In this document: positions 10,586 through 22,815 of the stretch, piece after piece
Position numbering within the stretch: the stretch's first letter is position 1
Layout: each line of letters begins with the position of its first letter
Assembly: GCA_030272585.1 (NCBI GenBank)
Contig: BSYQ01000008.1
Location: forward strand, 4,588,001-4,652,000
Direction: 5' to 3'
DNA length: 64,000 nt
Source: Bryopsis sp. KO-2023
Lineage: Eukaryota; Chlorophyta; Ulvophyceae; Bryopsidales; Bryopsidaceae
Made by a program: the position numbers and the translations under genes
Notes under the pieces: generated by a model
What the model saw: only the letters and a program-made list of their open reading frames with translations
Database searches by the model: none
Told to the model about the DNA's origin: nothing

Positions 10586-11660
10586 TATACACAGTGGAAC
10601 CCCGCACAGCGACCCCGCACACGAACGAAAAAACCCCGCACAGCCACCCCGCACACTGCTGTAACAACCACCCCGCACACTCATGAGAGGAGCCCGCACA
10701 GGGCTATAACAAACACCCCGCACACACACATAAGGAGCCCGCACAGGGCTATAACAAACACCCCGCACACACACATAAGGAGCCCGCACAGTCACCCCGC
10801 ACACACATGGGAGGAGCCCGCACAGGGCTATAACAATCACCCCGCACACACACATAAGGAGCCCGCACAGTCACCCCGCACACACATGGGAGGAGCCCGC
10901 ACACTCACCCCGCACAGTCACCCCGCACAGTTATGCGGGGGCCTGGACCTCGTGTGCGGGGTGGTCCATGATTCGCACAGACGACTGAAACCCGTGCACA
11001 GAAATAACAAAAACCCGCACGGCTCTGTTCCCCGGTTTGGCCGGTTTTTGTGCGGGGTCCCAATTTGACCCCGCACAGACTGGAACCCCGCAAACGATTT
11101 TCGAGGTCACCCCGCACACACACACATGGAGCCCGCACAGTTACCCCGCACACACTTGAAAGGAGCCCGCACACTCACCCTGCACAGTCACCCCGCACAG
11201 TTCTGCGGGGGCCCGGACCCCGTGTGCGGGGTGGTCCATGATTCGCACAGACGACTGAAACCCGTGCACAGAGAAAACAAAAACCCGCACAGCTCTGTTC
11301 CCCGGTTTGGCCGGTTTTTGTGCGGGGTCCCAATTTGACCCCGCACAGATTGGAAGCCCGCACACAGAACCTGACGTCTATCATATCCACCCCGCACGGC
11401 ACCCCCGCACGGAGGATAGGGTACCCCGCACACTGTACGGGGCTATGTTCTATCTGTGCGGGGTCCCACAACGGGGAAGACGTCAGGTTCTGTGTGCGGG
11501 GTTCCAATCTGTGCGGGGTCAAATTGGGACCCCGCACAAAAACCGGCCAAACCGGGGAACAGAGCCGTGCGGGGCTATTCTGGCCCAGTGCGGGGCAAAA
11601 CACGGGTTTCAGAGTTCTGTACGGGGTTTCAAAAACACCCCGCACAGAACGCGACTTCCC
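10586..11660. repeat. Dense CCCCGCACA block with nested direct and inverted copies
   Basis: Dozens of CCCCGCACA/TGTGCGGGG units fill this block. Three small near-identical subunits (AGGAGCCCGCACAGGGCTAT type) repeat at 10690-10840. A larger ~150-bp segment at about 10931-11090 recurs at about 11212-11360. The second copy is then mirrored at 11479-11575. The block ends only about 5 nt before the first readable exon of coiled-coil gene A. Confidence 0.9.
11282..11575. repeat. 97-bp inverted repeat (foldback)
   Basis: Arms 11282-11378 and 11479-11575 are reverse complements with only about three mismatches, separated by about 100 bp. Each arm holds an inner palindrome, TGTGCGGGGTC and GACCCCGCACA around CCAATTT. 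Confidence 0.85.
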
Positions 11661-11664
11661 ATAG

Positions 11665-14600
11665 TGATTAACGCCCTGGGCGGCCTTGTGTGGGACGCCT
11701 ACAACGGATCGAACGACCTGCTCGATCTGCAGATGGTTTCGACGGCAGAAGTGGAGCAAGCCAGGGAAAGGATCCGTCTTTTGGAGGGGGAGCTTGCGGA
11801 GATCAAGGAGGAGAGAATAGGTGTTCTGGAGTTGGAGCTGGAGCGCGAGAGGATCGATAGTGAGTGTTTAGCCTGAACTGTGGTCGGGACAGAAACTGCT
11901 CCGTGCCACCAAAGTCGACTTTTCCTTTCCTTTTCCATCGTTTTTACTTTTTTTTTGCGTGATCCATACCAGGCGCCGGAATCAAAGAGGCCAACCGAGC
12001 GTTGAAGGATCAGATGGCCGCGCTGAAGGAAAGTTTGAACCGGAAAGCGCTGAGCCTTGTGGAGAAGGCCGACGAGGTAACGGTGCCGAGACAGCTCGAG
12101 TGGAAATTGAGTGAAAACAGCACCAATTAATCAATCAATGAATTTATGAATGGGGATCCAACTGTGCTGACCAGTTTTTTTTTTCTTCTTCTTTAGCTCT
12201 TGGCTCAGAAGGCTCAACTGGAAGAGGAAAAGTCTAAGCTCGACTCTGAAAAAAATCAAGTGGAATCAATGAAGGTGGAGTTGGCTGCAAAATCAGCCGA
12301 GAAAGTGGAGGCTCGAATCAACAATCTGATGGTAAGTTTTTAAAACATCTAGGCTTTGATTCTTTTGTGTGTGTGAACAGTGCTTTCTTAATTTGATGTG
12401 GTTGAATTTTAAATCAATAATCTGCCGACTACCCATTTAAGTGGACCAAATAACTAAAAGAAAGTGATCCTCATCATGCACTCAGTAATCCAACAAATGG
12501 AGCACTGAAATTCATCCACATCCAAAAATTCAATAAATAAACAGGAGTCACCCAGTTTGAAATCAGCCCAGGCCTACCTTCTGTTTGGTTTTTCTCTGTG
12601 CCCCTGAAAAAGGGGGGAATGAAACAAGAAAAGAATCCAATCATGGTAACCTGGACTGATCAGAATGTTTTGCTTTGATGCTCCAGAACGAACTTGGGGT
12701 GCCAAAGGCTGATGGACAGACCTCCGAGATTGTCGGTGAGGTTTCTGAGGTGGAGCACCAGCCTGGATATTGGAAAGAACTTGAAAAAAGGTGGTCCGAT
12801 GTCCTCAACGGTGCCATGCTCCAGGAGGAAATGCAAAAACTGCAAGAAGAGTCAGAAAAAATCAAAAAGGATGCTGCTGAGAGGTATCCAACTCTGACCA
12901 ATCTATCGAAATCCCTCTTTTTCAAGCTTGAACTGATCATACTTTGATCTTGGCTGGGTCTGTTGTTCTGCCACCGAAGTATGGATCATCATCTTTTGTG
13001 TGCTTTCTTTTCTTTTATTGGATATTGCACCACCAATAATCACCCAATGTGGAAATTTTTTAATTGATTGTGTTCTTTTATCTCAAGAAAAATTAATTAT
13101 GAATTATTTTTTGCAATATTATGATCTTTGCCCTACCAAATTCGAGGCTTTTTTCCAGTTGGTTTTGTGTACGTCGATTCCTGGCTTAAGCCAACCCGTA
13201 TTTTACCCCTCAAAAATCCAGCAGCTTCTTTCTGTACAATAGTCATATTTTTGCTGAATGATCGATCGCGTGCAATTTGATTGGTGAGTAGGAAGGAGGA
13301 GCATCAAGCAGAGCTGCAAAAGCTTGAAGGAATTGCAAAGGAATGGGTCGAATTTTCGCTGCCCAGCAACGCTGATTTGGAGGCCAAGATGTTGGCTGTT
13401 GAGGTCTCGGTGGAAGAGGCAATGAAAAAAATCAACCTTGCTGTGAACAGCAATTCTTCTGTCACTCAGGGGATTCCGATCTCCTCCATCAAAATGCCAA
13501 AGCTGGAGGTCAGTATCTCTGAATGAAGGATCTGATTACCACATGATAATTATTGCTTCTGTTTATTTAACCTCTGTGTAGAAAATTTTAAACCTGTTTT
13601 CCCTTCAAGCTCTGTGTTGCTAAATTGGAATGGTGCCGTTTCTGGAGGTGGGGCTTTCCTCTCTCAGAAATCTGGCTTGGTAGTAGTCATCATTGAATTT
13701 CGATTTCTTGGATTCCAGGTGAATCTTGACGACCTGAAGGATGTGGTTTCAACTTTCGATCATGCAATGGAGGATGGTGCAGCGCATGTCAATGAAGGGA
13801 ATTTTGGAATGATCAGCATGCTGGAGCGAAACATCAAGGAGTTGTCCGACAAGCAGAAGGTCGGTTGTTGGCTGCATAAATAAACAAGGCAATTTCCTGT
13901 GTGACATTTTTTTTGTACCCGCTTCTATGTTCAACTGACAAGTATGGATGTGTCTTGATGGTGTTTTCTTTTTTTTTGGTGTGTTTTCACCCATTATTCC
14001 TTTTTTTTGTATCAGGATTTTGAATTCCAGACCCAAGAGCTGAAAGAGATGGTCAAGGAAAGGGAGCAACTGCTAGAAACTGAGGAGAAGGAGCTGGATC
14101 AGATGGAAAAAAACCATGAGTCCATGGAGAAGGAGTTCAAAAATATTCTGGAAGCTCGAGGGAAGGAGTTGATTCTCAAATGGGAGCAGGCCAAGGAAAT
14201 GCAAGAAGAGAGTTTTGCAGACCAGCCCCCCAAAATGGACAGTCAGCCAGTGGTAAGTACAAATGAAAAGAAAAGAACATTTCATAGACCCTTCCCACTG
14301 GTGTAGTGCTTGAAAAGAGTGAGATGCAAGGCAAACTCAACATTTATCTGCTTGGTGAATAAAAGCTCAGGGTTCTTTTCTTTTGGGGGGGGGGGGGGGT
14401 GAAGTTCAGTGTGGAGGGTTTAGGCAATATTTTTTGCTGGAGATTGCAAGTACCATGTTTAAAACGGACTGAGCTATACATTAGAGACCCTCATTTATTT
14501 TCATTTATTTAAACAGTTTGGGAACTGGACAATTAGTGAGTATTTTTTCACTACAGAAATTTGACTTCATTTCGCAAATTTTTTGATGTAATTCTTCTTT

Positions 14601-15586
14601 GTGTGTGTGTGATTTTTTGGGTGATGCAGAACCTCCAAAAATATCACAGCAGGTGGATTGAAAACTTCTCGGACAGGGTCAACGATTACGAGGTTCAGGT
14701 CTTTGGCCAGAGGTTGCTGGAACATCAAGCTTTTAATCATGCGCTGGGCTGGATTGCATATCATGAAGCTTGCAAGCAAATCCACTGTGATGGCCCAATC
14801 AAAGACAGGTAAGTTTTCTCAACGTTCATTGGCTGTTATTTTCAATTACTATGGCTGCAAAGATATGGTATTTGTTGCGAGGTTATGGAATTCTTCCCCT
14901 CTATCCACAGAAAAAAAAAAATAATAATAAAAGAGGGGGTTTGGTTCAATGTTTTGAAGCATCTTAAATGTTACTTGGAATATCTGAAAAATATTATGTG
15001 AAATTTTGAAGTGATGTATCCTGTGCCTTGCTTTTTTCTGTATCAGTTCTGGAGAAAACAGGATTCCCCTTTTGGCAAAAAGAAATACGAGGAAGCTGCT
15101 GACGATGAGCTCCTTTTCGAAGAAAACGACTGGGGGACCCAAGAATGCAATTGGAGCTGGACTGACCCGTGGCCTGAGAAGCTTCCGCAATATTTGAATC
15201 AGGCAGAAAAGAATGCAGGTCAGTATCATTTGATGAATTTATCGAGTACCTTTCACCAAAACTATTTGGGGTTTTGTTATCCATTATCTAATTTCTCATG
15301 AAAGGAACCCCTGTGGGGATGCTGGTTAGGAATGGAATGTGGTGTCTCACTGGATGGTGTTGGTCAGAAACTGGCTTGGGTGTGGTAACGACCAATCCTG
15401 ATGTGATGCGACTTATTCCCTTTATGTTCAGGCCTGCATGTTGGAAGATCCGGCTCAACATTTGAGAGAAGCTGCAACAAGAGGAAGGAAACAAGAATTG
15501 TGTCAATGCTGGAGACGGTCACTGATTTCTGCAGCGAAGAAGACGACACTTTTCTTGAAAAACAGAATGAAAGGCAGCCAGAGTGA
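11665..15586 (+). CDS. Coiled-coil gene A (divergent member of a three-gene family)
   Basis: Exons by splice site and phase: 11665-11859, 11973-12076, 12197-12331, 12687-12883, 13292-13508, 13719-13859, 14016-14252, optional 14630-14808, 15047-15218, 15432-15586 (stop). The protein is mostly Glu/Lys-rich coiled coil (EVEQARERIRLLEGELAEIK) with an acidic, Trp-containing C-terminus (FWRKQDSP, WGTQECNWSW). It aligns with genes B and C at the N-terminus (DLQMVSxxEVEQ), at the coiled coil after exon 6 and at the FWxxQ(E/D)xP tail, but has four to five extra exons. Function unknown. The expected start peptide MGLFTR is absent: the first readable exon follows a splice acceptor at the edge of the 10.6-11.66-kb repeat block, so the start is either upstream of that block or lost. 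Including 14630-14808 breaks the frame; skipping it restores it. Confidence 0.6.
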
Positions 15587-16734
15587 TACAGATCTGGGGC
15601 AGATCCGTTTCAAAGGACATCAGTTGCACATCGCCATGCAAGCCAAAATCGTAAACTCCAAAGTGTTGTCGTATCGTCAGAGGGATTGGAGCCTTGGTTG
15701 GGAGAGGAAGTTCCTGGCGTGAATCAAGGAAGTCTGACTGGTGAGGGAGATTCGGTAGAGGAATGGCCGTGAAAGCGTTCAAGGAAGGGGAAAAAACGTT
15801 ATACTCTTGGAAGTGGAGTCAAAATTTTCAGCAGTTCATCGGCAACAGATTTTTGCAGTCAAGCACGATTTTGTGCACCAAGATGCATGCTATAACTTAG
15901 TTTGTTTGCCAGCTCTGAAATGGGAATCGGTTGTGGATTTCGAGGGTAAAAACAGTTGGACAACCATAAGTTTGAAAGTATCCAAGTTCCAAAAATGGGA
16001 GGACTCGTTTCAGTAAGGCGGGAGGGGGGGCAGGAAGTGAACCAACAAGAAAGAAAAAAAAAACTTCGGAAAAAAAAGGGGGCTGAAGTGAAAAATGAGG
16101 AGGGGAGGGGAGGGGGGGGGGAGAGAACTCTTGGTAGACTAGGAAAAAATGCCGCACAGACTTGATGGTCAATGTCAGGAGTGAGAAACATTGCAATATT
16201 TGCTGTGGCCTTTTTTTGTCAAGACACTTCCTCCATTGTGTTCAGTCAAGTGTAAGGAATATTGACCATCACCCTGTAATGATTTTATCTTTTGAAAAGC
16301 TTTCCATAGCTGTGAATCTGTTGTTCATAAGATTCAAGTCTTTATCTCAATCTTCTCGTGGTAACAAAAAACACAGTATCCAACAGTATCGTACGAGGTT
16401 GGATTGAGAGCATTACTAAAGTATGAGAATGAATTTCCAACTGAAGCAAGATAGGTTGTCTATATTGATGTGTGTATTGATTTGCTCATTTGGGATGCAC
16501 GGATCAATTTTTGGTTCTGGAAATTTCCAGCCAAACTCCAAGAGATGAATCAGTCCAAGAAACTTTTTTGCTACATGGATATATCTATTTTGCACAAAAG
16601 GGAAGGAGCCCCACTGATTTTTGACTGGCTTGGAGTGCAGCTTGGAGTGATATATTTGATCAAGTTGATTCCAGCTATGGAATGAGACAGGGTTGAGGAA
16701 AAAAGCCAACCAAAATGGAAAATGTTATTGACAA
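15587..16734. other. Region 3' of gene A, no supported gene
   Basis: A-rich and G-rich runs (for example 16019-16125) and scattered short frames. No splice-consistent gene model. Confidence 0.5.
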
Positions 16735-19338
16735 ATATTCATTTTAATTTTAGTATGACATACCGAATACACAAAAGACGAAACTGTTGAATGCTTTGCA
16801 GTCACCCTTGATATTTTTAGATCTGAAATCTCAAGAATCTATGCAAAGTCACATCAACTGTGGTTTTCAGTCTGGAGCTGAGAATCTGCTTCAGAAAATC
16901 CAGCCAGGAATTTTCAACCCCCACACCAGTTCTTTTGCAGGAGACGAAGTTGCCGCAAATTAAGAATCCTCAAAACAGGTTTTCGAATCTTTTTTACACC
17001 ATGAGTTAAAACATATATGAAAGCAGAAGTGCCCAATTGAGTATTTCTGAACAGATGCAGGACAAACATCTAGAAGCTGTCAAGAAAACCATGCCACCTC
17101 CCCAAACTTCTCTTTTCTCGAAGTTTATAAGAAAAAAAAAAATCCAAAATCATACAGACAACCAGTTTAAAAATTAACATCGGCATGTGGATTTTGAGAC
17201 AACAAAAATGGAGGCAGCAAATCCAATATCCTGCTTCCCTTCGTCATAAAATTATACGATCTCTGGTTTCTTTTCCTTTTCCCTTACTTCGTCTCTGTGT
17301 CATTTTTTTTTCAGTTTTTCAAAGATGAAATCAGCGATTCAACCACAAACGCAAAATCAGTTTTATGCTCTACCCTGTTCTTGCTGAAAATCCCCCCTTC
17401 CCAAAAAAGAAAAAAGATACTTCACGAAAAAAATACCCTGGAGCTCTTTCCCCCCAAAACGTTTGGCACAAAATCCCACAAACGCAAAGATGTAAAACCC
17501 CAATCACCCACAGGTCACCCTGTCAATATCAGTGACAATTTTAATAAAAGCGATCCGATGCAACACCCCACACCATCGAATCAACTGATCAAAATAATAC
17601 TCTTGCCTAAAAAAAAAACAAAACACAAAGAAAGGGACGCCAGCGAAGGGGGGGCGCAACCGCGTGATCTGCGCCCGTTGGATCTAGAGAGTAGCACTAG
17701 CCAGGAATAGGACATATTCTGATATGACAAGAAGGAAGGTATGTTCTCTGTTTTGTGGTGGCACAGTATATATTTGGGCTTTGTTTTTGTGAGAATCACC
17801 GTCCCTGGGCTCGCTGAGGGTGGTAAAAGTACTGAGAGATGAACGCCGGAGAAGTCTATGCTGTTATTCTCGGAGGGGGGTTGTGACAACGTCGATAATT
17901 GCGAGGCTTACAGCCTGGGAAAGGTGGGAAAACTCTGGGCGATGCTGGGAAAGAAATGTGGCTGGAAATTAGGGCTCTTAATGTTGGCCTCCCTATCTGG
18001 GGGGTTAAAAGCCGACAACAGAAGTTGATCTTGCTTGTGGGATGCTCAGCTGAATACCAAACAGGAAAACAGGGGCATTGGAGCTGCTGAGGAACGACTG
18101 ACCACGGTGTAGCCACCAGCACTGCCAGGGATGCAATTCAAGAATCAGGCACCCTTGCAAGTCTATTCAATGCAGGAATGGACTGAATCTCTAGAGCTTA
18201 ACTCACATTAAGAGTTGATGTCGCAGGATATTGCGGAGCTGTGAGCAGTTCATGCAAAACTTTGGCTGTTTGCTCCTGGACTGACCTTTAGTCAATGGGT
18301 TTTGACAAAAGAACATGCAGTTTTCTGTTCCAGCTGTCCCTGAGAAATCTCAGAAGATGTTGAAAATAGAGCACTGTAATTCATCCCATGGGATGTCGAC
18401 TGTTGGTTGTAAAGGGGTTTTGATAAATGCAATTTTCTTGCTCATCAGGCTTCATGGCTCTCACATTTCCTTTTCTGCATCAGTACTTCAAATCTTTTTG
18501 TTTTTTTTTGGGTGGGGAATGTATGCTCTCTTTTCAAAAAGAGCTTGATCCAGTGGTTTGTGGATATTATCTTCTTCTTACATCAGAATTTCACCTAATT
18601 CCACTTTATTCTGATAGAAGCATGGAAAATTGATTCACACAAAATGCGTTCAACAGTTAATGAAGAAGGGGGGAACGGATGAAGAAAAAACTTTGGAAAT
18701 CTGGAATTCATGTATGATTGTCGATGTGACTGTGCTTTTCTGGGTCAGTGTGAGTTAGGATGAAAAAAAGCCATGTGTGGGTCACATGAAAATGTGGGTC
18801 ATTTTCATTGAGGTGTTTGAGGGGAAAAAAAAAAAAGCTTTTGGCTGTAAGAGGGGTTCCAACCCCCCTAAACTGTTGGAACATGATTTGGGGGGAACTT
18901 GTTTGCTGAAAGATGCTCCACACTTGTGGCATGTTGCAACATTCATTTTTCAGAAATTTCTATTTCTCCCACACACAATCAAACACACAATTGTAGGTGC
19001 CTACAGAAAATCTCCACCCACCCTACACAATCAAACACATAAGTTGAAGTATCTTGTCTTATCGCCTCACACAAGACTCCACAAACACTTACACTGATAA
19101 CACTGGGTTTTGGTTTTGATTGATCATCCGACGGATCCAAAATCGAAACACATCCAAGGAGGAGGTCCTGTGCCGTTGACGACTGTACGTCCCATCAACG
19201 ACGACTGTGTGTGTAGTTGACGACTTTGAGTTCCAACGCCTGTGCGTGTTGGTGTTTGCATTTGCGCTTAGCGAGTCTATCTCTTGGTGTTTTGGCGAGC
19301 GCTTTAACTTGTCGACTCTCTATCAGAAGAGGTTTAAG
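16735..19338. other. Upstream part of tandem unit 1
   Basis: A 137-codon frame at 17297-17710 is not kept as a continuous frame in unit 2, so it is probably non-coding. The last ~300 bp before the start codon are CA-rich and presumably hold the promoter and 5' leader. No core promoter motif can be named. Confidence 0.45.
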
Positions 19339-21092
19339 ATGGGTCTATTTACACGAGTGAGCGCGCTCAGTGCTCTCGTTTGGGAGTTTTACGATGGAGT
19401 CAGCGACCCCCTGGACTTGCAAATGGTTTCAAAGGTGGAAGTAGAACAAGGGAAGGAGAGGATTCGTTTGCTTGAAAGCGAACTGGCCGATATCAAAGAG
19501 GAAAGGTCCCAGCTGAAAGAGGAGTTGGCTGAGAAATCAGGAATGATCACCAAGCTGGAAAAAGACGTCCAGGAGTTGTCTGATAAAGAGCAGGTCGGTC
19601 GGCTGGGTTAAACAAGGCGACGCCCTTTCCGTTGCGACATTTTTTTTGTCCTCGCTTCTACGTTCGATTGATAACTTAACTTATCTTGAAGATGAATGTG
19701 TCTTATATTTTTTTTCCCTTGTGTGTTTTTTGTTGCAACAGGACCAGACTACAAAACTCAATGAGGTGGTGAAGGAAAAGGAGCAACTGCTGGATCTAGT
19801 CCAAGAGTCCTATAAGACTTTTGAGGTGTTCCAAGATTTGCAGGAAGCTCAAGAGGAGGAATTCATCCTCAAATGGGCCCCAGAAAAGGCAAAGGAACTG
19901 GAGGAAGAGTGGGCCGAAATCTCTGAGAACCAGCCCCTCCAAGAATCCTGCCTGGATATTCACCCAGTGGTAAGTACAAATGAAAAGAAAATCATTTGCA
20001 ACTGATATGAATTGATACAGCTTGGAGGACCCTTTCCACTGGTGAGGTGCTTGGAAAAAGTGATATTTACATATGTGGAAAAGAGGCTGAGTTGAAAGAA
20101 TATTAGTACTTAACAAATTTGTTAAGTACTATTATTTTTTCAGCTTTAAAGCTTTGCTGCCGGTGTTGTATCTTTTCTCTCCCATCAGCCACTGCTGATT
20201 GGGTTTGTTTTAAAACAACAGATTTGTTGAATACGTGGACTGCTTGTGGGCCTTGAAAAAAAAAACAAAAAAGCTTGCATGATGACTACTTAATGAGCTC
20301 TGTGTTCTGTTTTTAGATTCCAAAATCAAATACCTCTGAGCTGGGGCAACGAGTGCCGGATGATGTCATGTCGAGCGAGAGCGATTTTTGGAAACCTCAG
20401 GAGGACCCTATGGCGGATTATGTGCATGAAGAGGGAAAGGAAAATCGAGGATCAGCTAGCAATACCGGCAGCAGTCAAGAAATGATAGTATGTTTGCCAC
20501 GTATAGTTTTCCACCCAAAACGAGAATTCCATTTCGCTTGTTGTTTGTTTGTATCAGGCCTTGGTGTTGAACGAGAAACTGTAGTATGCAAAATTGACTT
20601 GCTTTGAAAGGAGCATGTGCTCAACATAGGGTGACTGAGCCCCATTTTTGTTTGTTGTATATTCTGATGGAAAGGGTTTTTTTGAAATTCTCCCTTCTTT
20701 TGATCTTGATGTGGATTGTTTTATGGACTGCATGTGGTTCTTTTTAAGATCCTTTTTTTGCATGACAACAGTTTGCTTATCAACACCTTTTTTGTATTTT
20801 CCTCTTTCCTCCAAACCAGTTTTCCAAAGGGATGCGCGAGGCCAGTCGAATCGTTGACGGCATGTGGGGAAAAATGCAGGTAAAAAAATTTGCTTTTCTT
20901 TGCTTTTTTGTTACTGTGTGTATTGCAACAATACAAATAGTTGGGTTTCTTGTGGTTATCCAGGGCCAGGGTCTCCAAAACAAAACCCCCGGCGAAAGCA
21001 ACTTGTTGAAGAATTTCCAGAGGGATCAGAGGAATCAGGAAATCAACCAAACAGAAAAGAAGCCACCATCAAACACCCACCCGGAGCGTTGA
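19339..21092 (+). CDS. Coiled-coil gene B (280 aa)
   Basis: Five exons, all phase 0: 19339-19593, 19742-19969, 20317-20487, 20820-20879, 20964-21092. The start ATG opens MGLFTRVSALSALVWEFYDG. Residues 30-160 are a strongly charged coiled coil (ERIRLLESELADIKEERSQ; KLNEVVKEKEQLL). An acidic linker with SDFWKPQEDP follows, then a short FSKGMREASRIVDGMWGKMQ helix and a polar C-terminus ending HPER. There is no signal peptide or membrane segment. The family is unknown to me; the look is that of a cytoskeletal or scaffold protein, which is inference only. Gene C, 6 kb downstream, is a near copy, and gene A is a longer, older relative. In exon 5 the frame with the highest acidic content is a different one, but phase-0 splicing of all exons supports this ending. 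Confidence 0.7.
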
Positions 21093-22815
21093 GGAGTCGT
21101 AAGTACAACCAAACAGAAATATAGAATCCTTTCTTTGCAACCTTTGTGATCCCAACCTTTGTAATTTTCTCCCTCCTGAAATTTTATATCAGAGAAAAGA
21201 ACCTCTTGAGATGGATTCTCAATTTTTTCCAGAATCATTCTTCCCCTGCCCCCCCCCCCCTCCCCCCCGAAAAAAAAGAAAAAGTATTTGGTGGATATTA
21301 TATCCCATAAGTCAGTGAATGTTATTGTGTTGTGAAAATGAAGCTAGAAGAGGGGGCAGGGTGGTTATTATGGGTGCATTGATCCAGGTTTGAAAAATGA
21401 TATGGAAAGATATGATTGTGTTGTCTTTTTTCGTTTTTTTTTCCAGGGAATCAAGAAACCATAAGCAGAAGTTTGTGTGATCCGTACACAAGAAACCCAA
21501 CAAAGTACCGGTTTGGATTGGACAGTGGTGTCTCAATGGAGGGTACTGGATAGCAACTGGCTTGGATTCAAAAGAAGAAGACATGGTGCAGCCCATTGAA
21601 CAGAACAATTTTTTGTGCATCAAAGAGAGGGATGGGGTCAAGGAGAGTGCAGGAATTTTCCAGACAGGTGCTAACCACCTTTTGGAACGAAGCCTCGACT
21701 CCAGTGATGGTGAGATGTACCTGGAGGAAGAGCAAGCAGCCTGGGTTCAAAATTTCTGGTGGGGAATTTTCTGGCCAAAACATTGTTCTGCAGGTGGTAC
21801 AAAAAAAAGTCATCCATGAAAACTGAATCAAATGGTTGGCGAACATACAAAAAAAAAGGTGGATAAAAACATCAAGGAGGACAAGAAATCAAAAGGAGGT
21901 GTGGAAAAGCAAAAAAAGAGTGGCGGAAAATCGGAACACAGTGTTAGGCAAATCAAAAAAGAGTGGCGGGAAATTAAAAAAAAGAGTAGAGGAGAATTGA
22001 AACAGAGTGGAGGAATACCAAGAAAGAGTGGCAGGAAACCAAGAAAGAGTGGTGGGAAACTAAAAAAAAAAAGAGTGGGGGAAAATCAAAAGAAAAAAAG
22101 ATATATCAGGTGGTGTGAAACAGTAGCACTCTGATTGGATGGATCAACAAGAGTATGGAAATGAAGTGGAATGCAATGGTGCAGCAAGCAAACAGGGGGG
22201 AGAAAAAACCAGGAACTATGTCAAGGCTGGAGATTCAATACTGAACTCTGCTGAATGGAGAGTGGCACCTTTTTTTTTTTTTAATCCTTATTCCAAAAAT
22301 GGGAGGGCAAGTTTTAAGGGGGTTGGGGAGCATTCCTATAGGAAAATTTATTAAACAAAAAAAACTAAATATTCTGGGGGTAAATCTGACTTGAAAATTG
22401 AGGGGTAGGAAAAAGAAAGCAGAAAAAAAAAAAGAGGGGGGGAGGGTTTAAAAAATGAGTAAGAGAATTCATGCATAGACACATGGATGGCGCAAATCTA
22501 TTTGAGAGTTGGAGGTATAGAGGAATAATGAGGAGTGTCACTCTATGGGTTTTTTGTAAGGAATTCCTGCTCGCACAAGCGGGTTTTTTGTCATGGGATG
22601 AGGGAATCAAGATTTTCAGATCGAGAATCATTGACCATCGAAGAATAATGCAATCAAGTGCAGCCTCAATGATGAACCGTCTGTGAACTAAATTTGCATT
22701 GAGATGTGAAGGCGTTCCAATGCCCCAAATCCTTTTAGAATTTTGAGCGGGTTGTTGGGGCTTGGATACGCGTCCGGAATGATACAGTGCATACAGAAAA
22801 TGTCGCCCAATGTCA
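21093..22815. other. 3' part of tandem unit 1
   Basis: Non-coding tail with a pyrimidine run at 21248-21267 and an array of GAGTGG(C/T)GGGAAA-like units with A-runs at about 21890-22090. The array recurs, rearranged, at about 27960-28190 in unit 2. Confidence 0.5.

Noticed and set aside
17297-17710. 137-codon frame upstream of gene B
   Set aside because: The corresponding sequence in the second tandem unit (about 23370-23790) has frame-breaking indels and keeps no continuous protein.
20964-21110. Alternative acidic reading frame of exon 5 in gene B (EEFPEGSEESG)
   Set aside because: It needs a phase-1 junction, but all upstream exons end in phase 0. Kept only as a possible alternative ending.
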